From NCBI GenBank assembly GCA_004211695.1, contig SEEV01000001.1, positions 1 to 64,000 of the forward strand: a stretch of 64,000 nucleotides of DNA. Reading direction: 5' to 3'. Shown here one piece after another: positions 8,337-17,333 of this stretch (the first letter of the stretch is position 1; each line of letters starts with the position of its first letter). The DNA comes from Rhodococcus sp. (in: high G+C Gram-positive bacteria). GTDB lineage: Bacteria; Actinomycetota; Actinomycetes; Mycobacteriales; Mycobacteriaceae. Position numbers and translations under genes: made by a program. Under the pieces are notes generated by a model. That model was not told the DNA's origin and searched no databases. It was given only the letters and a program-made list of their open reading frames with translations.

Positions 8337-9302
8337 TCAGATGCCGAGTACGAGGCGACCGCACAAGGCCCGCGAGACGCACACGTACATGCGGTCGTTC
8401 GCGGCCTGTTCGTCTGCTGTCATGATCGAGTCACGATGCGCGACTTCGCCGGCCACAACAGGGGTCTCGCACGTGCCGCATGTGCCGTCCTGGCAGGAGG
8501 AGTACACCTCGACGTCGGCGTCCTCGAGGACCTCGAGGACTGACTTGTCGGGGGGCACGACGAGGACTTTCCCGCTCTCGGCGAGTTCGATCTCGAATGA
8601 ATCTGCGCCCGCGTCGTCGTCGAACTCCTTTGGTTCGAATCGTTCCATGTGCACTGTCCCGGTGGGCCAGGCGGTGGTGTGATCCTCGATCGCCTGCAGC
8701 AGCGGACCAGGGCCGCAGCCGTAGACGAGGGTGTCGGTGCGAGGCGTGCGGAGGAGGGAGTCGAGATCGATGAGGCCGACTTCGTCCTGGGGATAGAGGG
8801 TCAGCCGGTTCCCGGCAATCGCGGTGAGTTCGTCGACGAAGCACATCGATCTCCGGTTGCGGCCGCCGTAGTGGAGTTCCCAGTCTGCGCCTGCGGCGTC
8901 TGCGGCTGTGATCATCGACAGGATGGGGGTCACTCCGATTCCACCTGCGATGAAAACGTAGCGGGGTGAGGGCTGCAGGGGGAAGTGGTTACGCGGACCG
9001 CGAGCGATCACCTCGGTTTCAGGGTGGAGGTTGTCGAATACGTAGACGGAACCGCCTCTGCTTTCCGGATCGCGAAGTATGCCAACGCGATAGCTGCTGC
9101 GGTCGGTCGGGTCGCCGCACAAGGAGTATTGACGCGTCAAGCCGTTGGGTAGGCACAGGTCGATATGGGCACCGGGTTCCCATCGAGGTAGGGGTGCCCC
9201 GGTGGGTTCTTCCAGTTCGAGAACCACGACGTCGTCCGCGCCGATGTCGCGTGTGCGGGCGCGCAGGTGAAGTTCGGCCTCGGCGTGGCCAGTATCTGCC
9301 AT
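8337..9302 (-). CDS. Phthalate-family (VanB-type) oxygenase reductase with C-terminal 2Fe-2S domain
   Basis: The 321-residue protein has the phthalate dioxygenase reductase order. A flavin-binding barrel (WEPGAHIDL; RQYSL) is followed by an NAD domain (FIAGGIGVTPILSM; YGCGPGPLL) and a plant-type 2Fe-2S domain with SSCQDGTCGTCETPV plus the distal Cys in YVCVSRAL. It carries electrons from NAD(P)H to an oxygenase. The ATG at 9302 follows AAGGAG; an upstream in-frame start at 9407 would run through the operator region. Its only oxygenase neighbour is the divergent P450 at 9531, so it is probably that P450's redox partner. Confidence 0.9.
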   Translation of the reverse strand: MADTGHAEAELHLRARTRDIGADDVVVLELEEPTGAPLPRWEPGAHIDLCLPNGLTRQYSLCGDPTDRSSYRVGILRDPESRGGSVYVFDNLHPETEVIARGPRNHFPLQPSPRYVFIAGGIGVTPILSMITAADAAGADWELHYGGRNRRSMCFVDELTAIAGNRLTLYPQDEVGLIDLDSLLRTPRTDTLVYGCGPGPLLQAIEDHTTAWPTGTVHMERFEPKEFDDDAGADSFEIELAESGKVLVVPPDKSVLEVLEDADVEVYSSCQDGTCGTCETPVVAGEVAHRDSIMTADEQAANDRMYVCVSRALCGRLVLGI

Positions 9303-9381
9303 CGGGAGCTCCTTGGGTTGGGGTCTGTGGAGAGCCCTCCGGCCCCTTCGAGGGCGGGGAAGGTTTCCATCAACGTATGAA

Positions 9382-9450
9382 GTTGACTGTAAAGTGTCAA
9401 CAGTCACATTTCAAGCCAGCAGTAGTCAGTCATCTGTTGACAATTGTCAG
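9382..9450. promoter_or_regulatory. Operator motifs in the divergent reductase/P450 promoter
   Basis: TGTCAACAGT lies at 9395-9404, with a related TTGACTGT at 9384-9390. Its complement CTGTTGACA lies at 9434-9442, followed by TTGTCAG. The cluster sits between two divergent operons (reductase-SDR-ALDH and P450-ALDH-SDR), so one regulator could control both. The same motif flanks both FCD-GntR genes. Confidence 0.6.
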
Positions 9451-9530
9451 ATCGGCTGCAACGCTCGACGTGCCGACGGTCACAGTCGACCGACCGGCGG
9501 GCCGCACGATACGCACATGAGGAGCGAGAC

Positions 9531-10751
9531 ATGGTGCAACAAGACCTCACGCAGAGCGAGACCACGGTCGACTGGGTGCCGGAGGAAGGCGACTTCCCCG
9601 GCGGAGTGCGCAGTCCGGAGTGGATCAACGAGCTGGCCCGGCTGCGACAGGGGTGCCCTGTCGCTCATTCGGACATGTTCGGTGGCTTCCATACCCTGAC
9701 CCGGTACGCGGATGTGTCCAAGGCTGCCCTCGATTTCAAGACCTATCGGGCCGGGCGCCCGTTCGTTCGCGTGCCCGGCATGAAGGGCCTCATCCCCAGT
9801 GGTCTGAACCCACCGGAGCACGGCATTTATCGTCGCGTGCTCAACAAGTACTTCACGCCGGAGCGGATGGACGCGATCCGACCACGGCTGCGCCAGTATG
9901 TGATCGAGGGACTCGAGCCGCTTCTGACGGCGGGCTCCGGTGACATCGTTCAGGAGCTGTGCCAGCCGTATCCTGCCCGTGCGCTGTCCGCCCTCATGAA
10001 CCTCGGGGAGGACGCCCACGTAAAGCTTCTTTCGCACTTCGCCCGGTTCGCGGAGGTAGGCTGGGATCCAGAGGCCATGAACGAACTCATGTTCAAGGTA
10101 TTCGCCGAGCACATCACCAACGTCGTCGCCGAGCGTCGTCAGCAGCCACTCGACCCCGAACAGGACATCCTCAGCGGAATCATGGCGATGGATGTCGGCG
10201 GCGAGCCGATCCGCGACGAAACCGTAGTCGCCGTCGGTGTCGCTCTCATCGGCGCCGGCCATGCCACCACCGCCGATGCTCTCAGTACCTCGATCTACCG
10301 GCTCGCGGTCGATCCCTATCTACAGGCTCGGCTACGCCGTGAGCCCGAACTCATTCCGCAGGCGGTCGAGGAGTTCCTCCGACTCGAGTCCCCACTGCCC
10401 GAGCGAGGTCGGTTCGCGAACACCGATATCGAGTTGCACGGCACCACCATTCCGGAGGGTTCGCTCGTCGCGCTCAACTTCGGTGCCGCGAACCTCGACC
10501 CCGAAGAGTTCGACCACCCAGAGGCCTGCATCATCAGCCGTAGCCCCAACCGGCACCTCGCCTTCGGTCACGGCGCGCACAAATGTGCAGGAGCACCGCT
10601 CGCCCGCGTGGAGTTGGCCGTCGCTCTCGCCGAACTCCTCGCGCGGACACAGAACTTCGAACTCGCCGGGCCCACCCAGAACGCGGAGGGTCTGATGCTC
10701 AACGGCATCTCGACGCTGCCCCTGCGGCTGACCCCCGCTAGGTTGCCGTAG
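9531..10751 (+). CDS. Cytochrome P450
   Basis: This soluble bacterial P450 has 406 residues. The heme loop FGHGAHKCAGAPLARVE carries the thiolate ligand Cys352. The I-helix oxygen-activation motif reads GAGHATT, with His where many P450s have Asp or Glu. The K-helix ExxR is EFLR. ATG 9531 has GAGG upstream; an earlier in-frame start at 9444 would overlap operator sequence. It heads an operon with ALDH and SDR genes (gap to ALDH 69 nt) and is divergent from a phthalate-family reductase. Hydroxylation of a small hydrophobic substrate followed by oxidation to the acid is the inferred route. Confidence 0.94.
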   Translation: MVQQDLTQSETTVDWVPEEGDFPGGVRSPEWINELARLRQGCPVAHSDMFGGFHTLTRYADVSKAALDFKTYRAGRPFVRVPGMKGLIPSGLNPPEHGIYRRVLNKYFTPERMDAIRPRLRQYVIEGLEPLLTAGSGDIVQELCQPYPARALSALMNLGEDAHVKLLSHFARFAEVGWDPEAMNELMFKVFAEHITNVVAERRQQPLDPEQDILSGIMAMDVGGEPIRDETVVAVGVALIGAGHATTADALSTSIYRLAVDPYLQARLRREPELIPQAVEEFLRLESPLPERGRFANTDIELHGTTIPEGSLVALNFGAANLDPEEFDHPEACIISRSPNRHLAFGHGAHKCAGAPLARVELAVALAELLARTQNFELAGPTQNAEGLMLNGISTLPLRLTPARLP

Positions 10752-10820
10752 CCACCGCCCCTGCATCCCACGACAGCACGCGATGCCGACCCGACCCATT
10801 CCATTCAGGAGAGAATGCAC

Positions 10821-12290
10821 ATGATCAGCCCCCTCTCGTCCCTCACGGTGCCCTGGTCGCAGGAGCTGCTCATCGATGGCGACTTGGTACGCGGTGAGGG
10901 CCCCGACCATCTTGTGGTCGGCGACCCGGCTACCGAGGAAACCTTGACGGAACTACGCGAGGCGTCTTCGGACCAGGTCGGCCAGGCCGTCGAAGCGGCC
11001 CGGCGTGCATTCGAATCCGACACCTGGAAAGACCGAGAGCTCCGGCGGCACGTCCTGCTCACCATGGCGAATATCCTTGAGGAGAACGCGGAACTCCTCA
11101 CCGCCGCCATCGTGCACGAGGTCGGTACCCCGGTCACCTTGGCGCGGTTGCTCCAGATCGGCGAACCCATCGCCCTGCTGCGCGCGTTCGCCGACTTGGC
11201 GCTGGTCAACCGTGACCGGTCGCTCGGGGTTGCCGACGGTCCGCCCCGCAGCGATGCCGTGATTGCCTATCAGCCCTCGGGTGTCGTCGCCGCCATAGCC
11301 GCCTACAACTACCCGTTGCTGTTTACGGCCACCAAGCTGGGCGGCGCACTTGCGGCCGGATGCACCGCCGTGCTCTTGCCCAGCCCCCAGGCTCCGCTCT
11401 CGATCCTGCTGTTCGCCCGCCTGCTACAGCAGGCGGACCTGCCGCGAGGCGTGGTGAACGTGATTGTCGGCGGTGCCGGGGTCGGACAGGCGCTCACCAC
11501 GCATTCCGATGTCGACAAGATCAGTTTCACCGGCTCCGTCGGCGTCGGCCGTCAGGTCATGGCGCAGGCCGCATCCGGTCTCAAACGTGTCGCGCTCGAA
11601 CTCGGCGGAAAGTCCCCGTCCCTGCTGCTTCCCGACGCCGACATCGATGCCATCACCGAACAGGTTCATGCACGCTACGTCCGCAATGCCGGACAGGGAT
11701 GCTCGTCGCCGACCCGGATCCTCGTCCACGAGAGCCGCTACGACGACTTCCTCGACCGAAGTCGGGACGCTTTCGCGTCGCTGAAGGTCGGCGATCCGTG
11801 GGATACCACCGTCGTAGCCGGCCCAGTGATCAGCGAACAGCACCGTGAGCGCATCGAGGGATACGTGGCGCGAGCGGTCGATGCCGGCGGAAAGGTGGTC
11901 GCCGGCGGTGGCCGCCCGGACATGCCCCGCGGTTGGTACCTGAACGGCGCCCTGGTCGGTGAGGTCACCAACAAATCCGAGATCGCCCGCGAGGAACTGT
12001 TCGGACCGGTAGGGGTGGTCCTGCCGTACCGTACCGTCGACGAGGCCCTCGCGATAGCGAACGACTCGGACTTCGGGCTCGCCGCCACAATCTACGGTGA
12101 CAGCGTCGCAGCCAGGGAACTCGCTCCCCGACTACGCGTCGGCACCGTCATGATCAACGGCTGGATCCCGCGGCAGGACAAGGCCGGCGGCGGATTCAAA
12201 ATGAGCGGGATGGGACGCGAAATCGGTGAGGAAGGTGTGCGCGAATTCCTCGAGACACAGTTCATCGCGTGGCCGGAACCCCAGGCATGA
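10821..12290 (+). CDS. Aldehyde dehydrogenase family protein
   Basis: A full-length ALDH of 489 residues. Visible elements are AAYNYPL in place of the usual PWNxP, the SFTGSVGVG nucleotide loop, LELGGKSPSLLL with the catalytic Glu, NAGQGCSSPTR with nucleophile Cys294, and REELFGPVGVV. ATG 10821 is chosen over 10815 because AGGAGA then lies at a normal 8-nt spacing. The stop overlaps the next SDR start (ATGA), so translation is coupled. In context it would oxidise an aldehyde made by the P450/SDR steps. Substrate unknown. Confidence 0.92.
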   Translation: MISPLSSLTVPWSQELLIDGDLVRGEGPDHLVVGDPATEETLTELREASSDQVGQAVEAARRAFESDTWKDRELRRHVLLTMANILEENAELLTAAIVHEVGTPVTLARLLQIGEPIALLRAFADLALVNRDRSLGVADGPPRSDAVIAYQPSGVVAAIAAYNYPLLFTATKLGGALAAGCTAVLLPSPQAPLSILLFARLLQQADLPRGVVNVIVGGAGVGQALTTHSDVDKISFTGSVGVGRQVMAQAASGLKRVALELGGKSPSLLLPDADIDAITEQVHARYVRNAGQGCSSPTRILVHESRYDDFLDRSRDAFASLKVGDPWDTTVVAGPVISEQHRERIEGYVARAVDAGGKVVAGGGRPDMPRGWYLNGALVGEVTNKSEIAREELFGPVGVVLPYRTVDEALAIANDSDFGLAATIYGDSVAARELAPRLRVGTVMINGWIPRQDKAGGGFKMSGMGREIGEEGVREFLETQFIAWPEPQA

Positions 12291-13081
12291 CCGGCACCGC
12301 ACCCCGCGGTGACCGGCTGACCGGCAAAGTCGTGCTGATCACCGGCACCGGGGGGTCGATCGGACGAGAAGCGGCCCGCCTCTTCGCCACGCACGGCGCC
12401 ACGGTGGTGGGCTGTGACCTTGACCCGGCGACGTCCGAGGAGACCGTGCGAATACTCGCCGAGCAAGGACTGGAACTGCATGCTTGTGCCCCGGTCGAGC
12501 TTCGGGACCGGCAGCAGGTCACCGACTGGGTCGATAAGGCGCTCGCCGCCCACGGGCGGATCGACGTCGTCTACAACAATGCTGTCCGCGCTCGAAAGTT
12601 GCCGTTCGGACACACCGGCGACGACGATCTCGACTTCACCTTCGGCAACCAGTTCCAGTTGGCGTGGAATCTCTGTCAGACGGTGTGGCCACATTTCGTC
12701 GACCAGGGCTCCGGCGTGATCGTCAACTCCTCGTCGGTGTCCGCGGTGCTGGGATCGAAAGGTTTGCCCTACGCCGCGCACGGCGCCGCCAACGCCGCGA
12801 TCTTGTCGTTGACCCGCCAACTCGCCGCGGAGGGCGGAACCCGCGGCATCCGGGCGAACAGTCTCACCATCGGGATCATCGATACACCCCCGGTGCAACA
12901 ATTGACCGCCCAGTTGGGGGAGAACTCCCCGTACGCAGGACTGATCGGTGCGACCGCCACGGGAACACCGGGTACACCGCTGGACGTGGCCTACGCTGCC
13001 CTGTACCTGGCCTCCGACGAGTCCCGATGGATCACCGGCACCAGCCTCGTGGTCGACGGCGGGGCCACGGTGCTGCTGTAA
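12287..13081 (+). CDS. SDR family protein with altered catalytic motif
   Basis: This 264-residue SDR-fold protein has the glycine-rich motif TGTGGSIG (about residues 17-24), NNAV at the NNAG site and Ser in NSSSVSAV. The active-site segment reads YAAHG where classical SDRs have YxxxK, so the catalytic Lys is replaced by Gly. The C-terminal VVDGG is present. It is the third gene of the P450-ALDH-SDR operon, overlapping the ALDH by 4 bp. It may be a non-classical SDR, a dehydratase-like or a binding protein; redox activity is doubtful without the Lys. Confidence 0.85.
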   Translation: MTGTAPRGDRLTGKVVLITGTGGSIGREAARLFATHGATVVGCDLDPATSEETVRILAEQGLELHACAPVELRDRQQVTDWVDKALAAHGRIDVVYNNAVRARKLPFGHTGDDDLDFTFGNQFQLAWNLCQTVWPHFVDQGSGVIVNSSSVSAVLGSKGLPYAAHGAANAAILSLTRQLAAEGGTRGIRANSLTIGIIDTPPVQQLTAQLGENSPYAGLIGATATGTPGTPLDVAYAALYLASDESRWITGTSLVVDGGATVLL

Positions 13082-13088
13082 TCACGAC

Positions 13089-13141
13089 GCCCTCATCGGT
13101 CCGGACGCCCTCGTCGGTGCGGACCCCTCATCGGCCCGAAC
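13089..13141. repeat. Three imperfect 17-18-bp tandem repeats
   Basis: GCCCTCATCGGTCCGGAC (13089-13106), GCCCTCGTCGGTGCGGAC (13107-13124) and CCCTCATCGGCCCGAAC (13125-13141) are tandem copies. They span the gap between convergent genes and the last codons of the LuxR gene. The stop of that gene lies in the third copy, so copy number changes would not alter its frame much. Confidence 0.7.
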
Positions 13142-15458
13142 GCGGCGCATGCACGTTTTCGAACCAGCTCGCCACCTGGGTGCGGGAAGTGAAACCGAGT
13201 TTGGCCAATATGTGATCGACGTGCGACTCGGCAGTACGCTGAGAGATCACCAATCGCAATCCGATTTCCTTGTTGGACAAACCCTCCGCGATCAACGACG
13301 CCACTTCACGCTCCCGGGGGGTGAGGGTATCGCGGGCCCCCCGCTCGGGCCTCTCCACGCGCACGGCCGGACGAGCCTCGTCCAGGGCGAACGCGATCGC
13401 GGAATCTTGATCGAACCCACCCCCGGTCTCGACCGCTGTGCGCATCTCATCGGCACGGAGCGTCTCACCCAGCACCTTCGCGCAGGAGTCAAGTCGGTGT
13501 CCCCGCCCGGGTAACGCGTTGGAGGGAAGCCCGATGGCGGCGTACGCGGCCCGGGCCGCTCCGACCAGGACCGCGGCACGATGCGGATTCGAAGCGGCAG
13601 TGACCACGGCAAGCGAGTCCAGACACATCGCAATTCCGAGCCGGTCGTCCAAGGCCAGCTTCAATTGGAGACTGTCCTGTACGTACCGAACTGCCCGTTT
13701 CAGGTCGCCACGATGGAAGGCGAGAAGCCCGGCATTCGTCAGTGAAAACGACCGGAAGTACACATCACCGGCCCGCTCCGAGATGTCCATGACTTCACGA
13801 TGACACTCGAGGCCCCGCTCGATGACCTCGGCCAACTCGCAGGCCACACCCAATGGGCACAGGGTCTGCAACAGGCCGTAATCGTCGCCGGCAGTGCGGA
13901 AACCCGCTGCCGCGTCGCCGAGGTGCGTGAGCGCTCCGTCGATGTCGCCGGAATACAACGCGTGGACTCCGCGGGCTTGCTTTACCAAATTTTGGGCGGT
14001 CTCCTCCAGTCCAGACGCAACTTCCGCGGCCTCGTCCAGCAGCCGGCTACCGGACTCGTGATGACCGCTGATCGAGTCCAACCACACGCCGACGTGGAGT
14101 GCCTCGAGCCGGACCGGCGTCGGATCCGCGGACGCCGCGAGGAAGCGTCCGAGCCACGCGCGGCCCTCGCCGATAAGACCGAAAGCTGACCACAGGGTCA
14201 GCAAATGCGTGGTCATCACCATGCCCACCTCGGTTCCGTCCCCGGAATCGATGCAAAATTGGAGGGCCGCCCGAAAGTTCGAGTGCTCGCGGTGCAGCCG
14301 CTGGAGCCAGCTGACCTGGTGTTCGCTCAGCCACTCCGCGTGGGCGCAGGCGGCCAGATCGGCATGGAACGTGCGATGCATCCCCTGGAGTGCGTCCCGC
14401 CGTCCCGAGTCGACCAGGCGGTGTTCTCCGTACTGCCGGATCACCTCGAGCATCCGGTATCGGACCTGGCCGGGAAGCTCTTCGCGGACGAGGATCGACT
14501 TCTCCACCAATGAGAGCAGGTCGTCGAGTAGATCGTCGCCGGCTCGGTCGGGATGGAGAGCGTAGACGGCGTCGAGTTCGAAACCGCCGGAGAAGACCGC
14601 AAGGTTCGCCCATAGTGCCTGTTCGTCCGGGGTGCACAGCTCGTAGCTCCAGTCGATGCAGTTCCGTAGCGTCCGTTGACGGTTCGGCACTCCCCGAGGG
14701 CCGGTTGTCAACAATTGGAACCGATCCCGCAGTCGCTGCGCGATCTGTGCCGGCGCCAATCCTCGCAAACGCACGGCGGCGAGCTCCACAGCGAGCGGGA
14801 TGCCTTCGAGATAGCGGCAGATCGTCACCACGTCACCGACATTGTCGTCGGTGAGCTCGAAGTCGGGTAGCACGGCGCGTGCTCGGTCGAGAAAGAGTGA
14901 CACGCTTTCCGTCAGCACCGAGGCTGCGACGGTGCCGGGCCCCTCGGGTACCGAGAGCGGCGGAACTGACAGGACGTGCTCGCCGGCGCAGCCGAGCGCT
15001 TGACGGCTCGTTGTGAGCACATGGAGATCTGAGCACACGCGCAGGAGTTGCGCGACCAGGTCAGCGCAGGCCTCGACGAGGTGCTCGCAATTGTCCAGAA
15101 TGAGGAGAGCCTTGCGCCGGGCCAGAAACTCGCCGAGGTCCGCGAGCGAGTCGTCGGAGCGGGGGCCGCGGAGCCCGAGGGCATTCGCAACCGTGCTTGC
15201 GAGCAGCGAGGGTTCCTCCAGTGGGGCCAGTTCGACGAACCACACCCCGTCCGGGAATCCGCGTCGGACTTCGCTCGCACCACGCAGCGCCAACCGAGTC
15301 TTACCCACCCCGCCGGGACCGCTCAACGTCACCAGACGCGCAGTCGTCAACGTGCGTTTCAGTGATGCGAGGATTTGCCGCCGGCCCACGAAACTCGTCA
15401 CATCGGACGGAAGGAGAGCACCCGATCGGCGGGGACCGGAATCAGTGGGCACGGGCAC
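13128..15458 (-). CDS. LuxR family regulator with N-terminal ATPase and TPR-like region
   Basis: The 776-residue protein starts with an NTPase domain: Walker A GPGGVGKT at residues 47-54 and Walker B ALLILDNCEHL with Asp122. A long helical, TPR-like middle region follows, and the C-terminal LuxR HTH contains LTPREREVASLIAEGLSNKE and RTAESHVDHILAKLG. This architecture (actinobacterial signal-transduction ATPases with LuxR output) couples ligand and ATP state to transcription. GTG 15458 is chosen because extension to 16163 would overlap the opposite-strand ALDH-like gene and shows no homology. It converges with the P450 operon; its target is not evident. Confidence 0.9.
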   Translation of the reverse strand: MPVPTDSGPRRSGALLPSDVTSFVGRRQILASLKRTLTTARLVTLSGPGGVGKTRLALRGASEVRRGFPDGVWFVELAPLEEPSLLASTVANALGLRGPRSDDSLADLGEFLARRKALLILDNCEHLVEACADLVAQLLRVCSDLHVLTTSRQALGCAGEHVLSVPPLSVPEGPGTVAASVLTESVSLFLDRARAVLPDFELTDDNVGDVVTICRYLEGIPLAVELAAVRLRGLAPAQIAQRLRDRFQLLTTGPRGVPNRQRTLRNCIDWSYELCTPDEQALWANLAVFSGGFELDAVYALHPDRAGDDLLDDLLSLVEKSILVREELPGQVRYRMLEVIRQYGEHRLVDSGRRDALQGMHRTFHADLAACAHAEWLSEHQVSWLQRLHREHSNFRAALQFCIDSGDGTEVGMVMTTHLLTLWSAFGLIGEGRAWLGRFLAASADPTPVRLEALHVGVWLDSISGHHESGSRLLDEAAEVASGLEETAQNLVKQARGVHALYSGDIDGALTHLGDAAAGFRTAGDDYGLLQTLCPLGVACELAEVIERGLECHREVMDISERAGDVYFRSFSLTNAGLLAFHRGDLKRAVRYVQDSLQLKLALDDRLGIAMCLDSLAVVTAASNPHRAAVLVGAARAAYAAIGLPSNALPGRGHRLDSCAKVLGETLRADEMRTAVETGGGFDQDSAIAFALDEARPAVRVERPERGARDTLTPREREVASLIAEGLSNKEIGLRLVISQRTAESHVDHILAKLGFTSRTQVASWFENVHAPRSGR

Positions 15459-15636
15459 ACCGTAGTTTACTGCTCCCGCCCGGCGGCCCGATCTGGGCGA
15501 TAGAGGCGGCGGCCGGTTCTGCAGAGGTAAGTGACCGAAGATACGTATACGTCTCCGTATTCTGCTGATGTCGGACTCCGCCGAAGAGAGTGCAATGTGA
15601 CTCGTACCATAAATCGCCAGCTCATCGGAGGATGCC

Positions 15637-16317
15637 ATGCACCGGATCACCCCCGAACACCGCGACCTCTTCATCGGGGGAAGGTGGGTCGCCACCTCGT
15701 CGAACGAGTGCATCGAGGTGTTACTACCTGACACGGGAAGCAATGCGATGGCAGACTTCCTTCTTCCGTCGGTCCTCGACGTCGATGACACGGTCGACAT
15801 CGCGCACCTCGCCTGCCACGGTGAGCCGTGGACCTCGATGACGTCACGTGAACGAGCAACGCTGGCAGAGCGGCTGCTCGCGACCTTCGATCGGCATCGT
15901 GACCGGTGGGCGATGTGTACCGAAGTGGTGATCGACGCGTCGGAACCTGACATGCAGGACCCGTATGCTCGTGTCCCCGGCGCGACACGCAACGAACGCG
16001 AGGCGATGGCGAAGCCGGGTGCGACTGCAGGCGTGGTGGTGATCATCGCATCGACCGACACCCCTGCGGTCACACTGGTAACTGAAATTGCCATGGCACT
16101 CGCCGACGGATCGGCGGTGATCGTGAACCTTCCCGCCGACGCCACCCGGACCGGGCGTCTCATCGGTGAATTGGTGCTCGAGGCGAATATTCCGGCCGGT
16201 GGAGTCAGCGTGCTGAGTGCATCCCGGCCGGTGAGCCGCTACCTGGCGACGCACCCCGATGTGGTCAGTGTGGTTGTCGCCGCGGACATGATGAGTCCGC
16301 ATGCCGTAGCTGCCTGA
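15637..16317 (+). CDS. Truncated, degenerate aldehyde dehydrogenase-like protein
   Basis: An intact 226-residue frame with a Shine-Dalgarno CGGAGGA matches only the N-terminal half of ALDHs (HRDLFIGGRWV at the start; IPAGGVSVLSA and LATHPDVVSVVV at the end). It stops just where the SFTGS loop and the catalytic Glu and Cys would follow. The Asn of WNxP is replaced (STDTP) and the cofactor Lys position reads Asn (VNLPADA). It therefore cannot be a normal dehydrogenase. It resembles the ALDH at 28678-30120 and may be a decaying copy or a repurposed fragment. It is divergent from the LuxR-ATPase gene. Confidence 0.7.
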   Translation: MHRITPEHRDLFIGGRWVATSSNECIEVLLPDTGSNAMADFLLPSVLDVDDTVDIAHLACHGEPWTSMTSRERATLAERLLATFDRHRDRWAMCTEVVIDASEPDMQDPYARVPGATRNEREAMAKPGATAGVVVIIASTDTPAVTLVTEIAMALADGSAVIVNLPADATRTGRLIGELVLEANIPAGGVSVLSASRPVSRYLATHPDVVSVVVAADMMSPHAVAA

Positions 16318-16494
16318 GTTCAGATACATACCGAGTATCTCCCGGCGCTGCACCAACGCCCCACCCCACTGGCCGGAACGGTGGTTCGATCCGCCAAACG
16401 GACGCAATACGGGTGAGACGCAGCCCGGGAAGTACTCAGTTCAAGTCAGGAATCGGGGCCGACCCTTCCCCGGAGCCCGGGCGATCGAACAAGT

Positions 16495-17310
16495 TCAGTG
16501 GGTGTGGGCGCTGGCATCCACCGTCGGACGCGGCGGATGCGTCTTCCAGCCGGACTCGCTTTTGCGTCCCAACGACCACATTTGGACTCCGCGCTCGAGT
16601 TCGACGGCGGCAGGCCACGTCGTGGCATGGGGACCGAGTTCCAGGTCGGCGCTCCGTTTCGCGCGGCGCGCCAGGTCGGGGTCGCGCGCTGCCAGTTTCA
16701 GCAAAGCCGCTGCCTCCGTGCGGATTGTGCTGTCGGGATATGTGTTCCACGCGAGACCGAGGCGGACCGCCTCGGTCCCGGACAGGGGGACGCCCAGGAC
16801 GCCGAGCACCATGGCCTGTTGCCGGTTGAGGGTACGGCCCAGCAGCGAGTAGTGACCCCCGCCGGGATGAATTCCCCGCGCGAGGAAGCCGGAATCCAGC
16901 ACGGCATCCGGGGTCACCAGCAACACGTCGGTGGCCAGGGCCAGATTCAGCCCGGCTCCCACCGCTCCACCGACGACGACCGAGACGGTGGGGACCGGAA
17001 GCGACCCGATCCGAACGAACGTGTCGTACACCGCGGAGGTGCGTCGGAGCGCTTCGGTGGACGCGGGATCGGAGGACGATGCGGCCAGGTCGCGGGTGTC
17101 CGCGCCACTACAGAAGTAGTCACCCACCGCGTCGATGACGACGCCCCCGATGGACTCATCGTCCTCGACCCGGACGCAGAATTCCTCGATGAGTCGTGCC
17201 ATGCCGAGTGAGATGGCGTTTTTTCGACCAGGGTTGTCGAGTGTCAGATGTGCAACTCCGTCGGTAACGGCCACCTGCACGGGTGCCTGAACGTCAGCAT
17301 GGGAGGTCAT
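16495..17310 (-). CDS. Enoyl-CoA hydratase/isomerase family protein
   Basis: A 271-residue crotonase-fold protein. The oxyanion-hole strands are FCSGADTRDL and GGAVGAGLNLALATD. The segment that usually carries the first catalytic Glu (PE-x6-PGAGG) reads GFLARGIHPGGGH, so that Glu is missing and ordinary hydration may not be its reaction; isomerase or C-C bond chemistry is possible. It is the last gene of the minus-strand operon downstream of the CaiB transferase (23-nt gap). The role is CoA-ester processing in that pathway. Confidence 0.88.
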   Translation of the reverse strand: MTSHADVQAPVQVAVTDGVAHLTLDNPGRKNAISLGMARLIEEFCVRVEDDESIGGVVIDAVGDYFCSGADTRDLAASSSDPASTEALRRTSAVYDTFVRIGSLPVPTVSVVVGGAVGAGLNLALATDVLLVTPDAVLDSGFLARGIHPGGGHYSLLGRTLNRQQAMVLGVLGVPLSGTEAVRLGLAWNTYPDSTIRTEAAALLKLAARDPDLARRAKRSADLELGPHATTWPAAVELERGVQMWSLGRKSESGWKTHPPRPTVDASAHTH

Positions 17311-17333
17311 AAGTGCTTCCTGTCGTCAGTGGG

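Noticed and set aside
15459-16163. N-terminal extension of the LuxR-ATPase to 1011 residues
   Set aside because: It overlaps the opposite-strand ALDH-like gene and has no homology; the ATPase start is well placed at GTG 15458.
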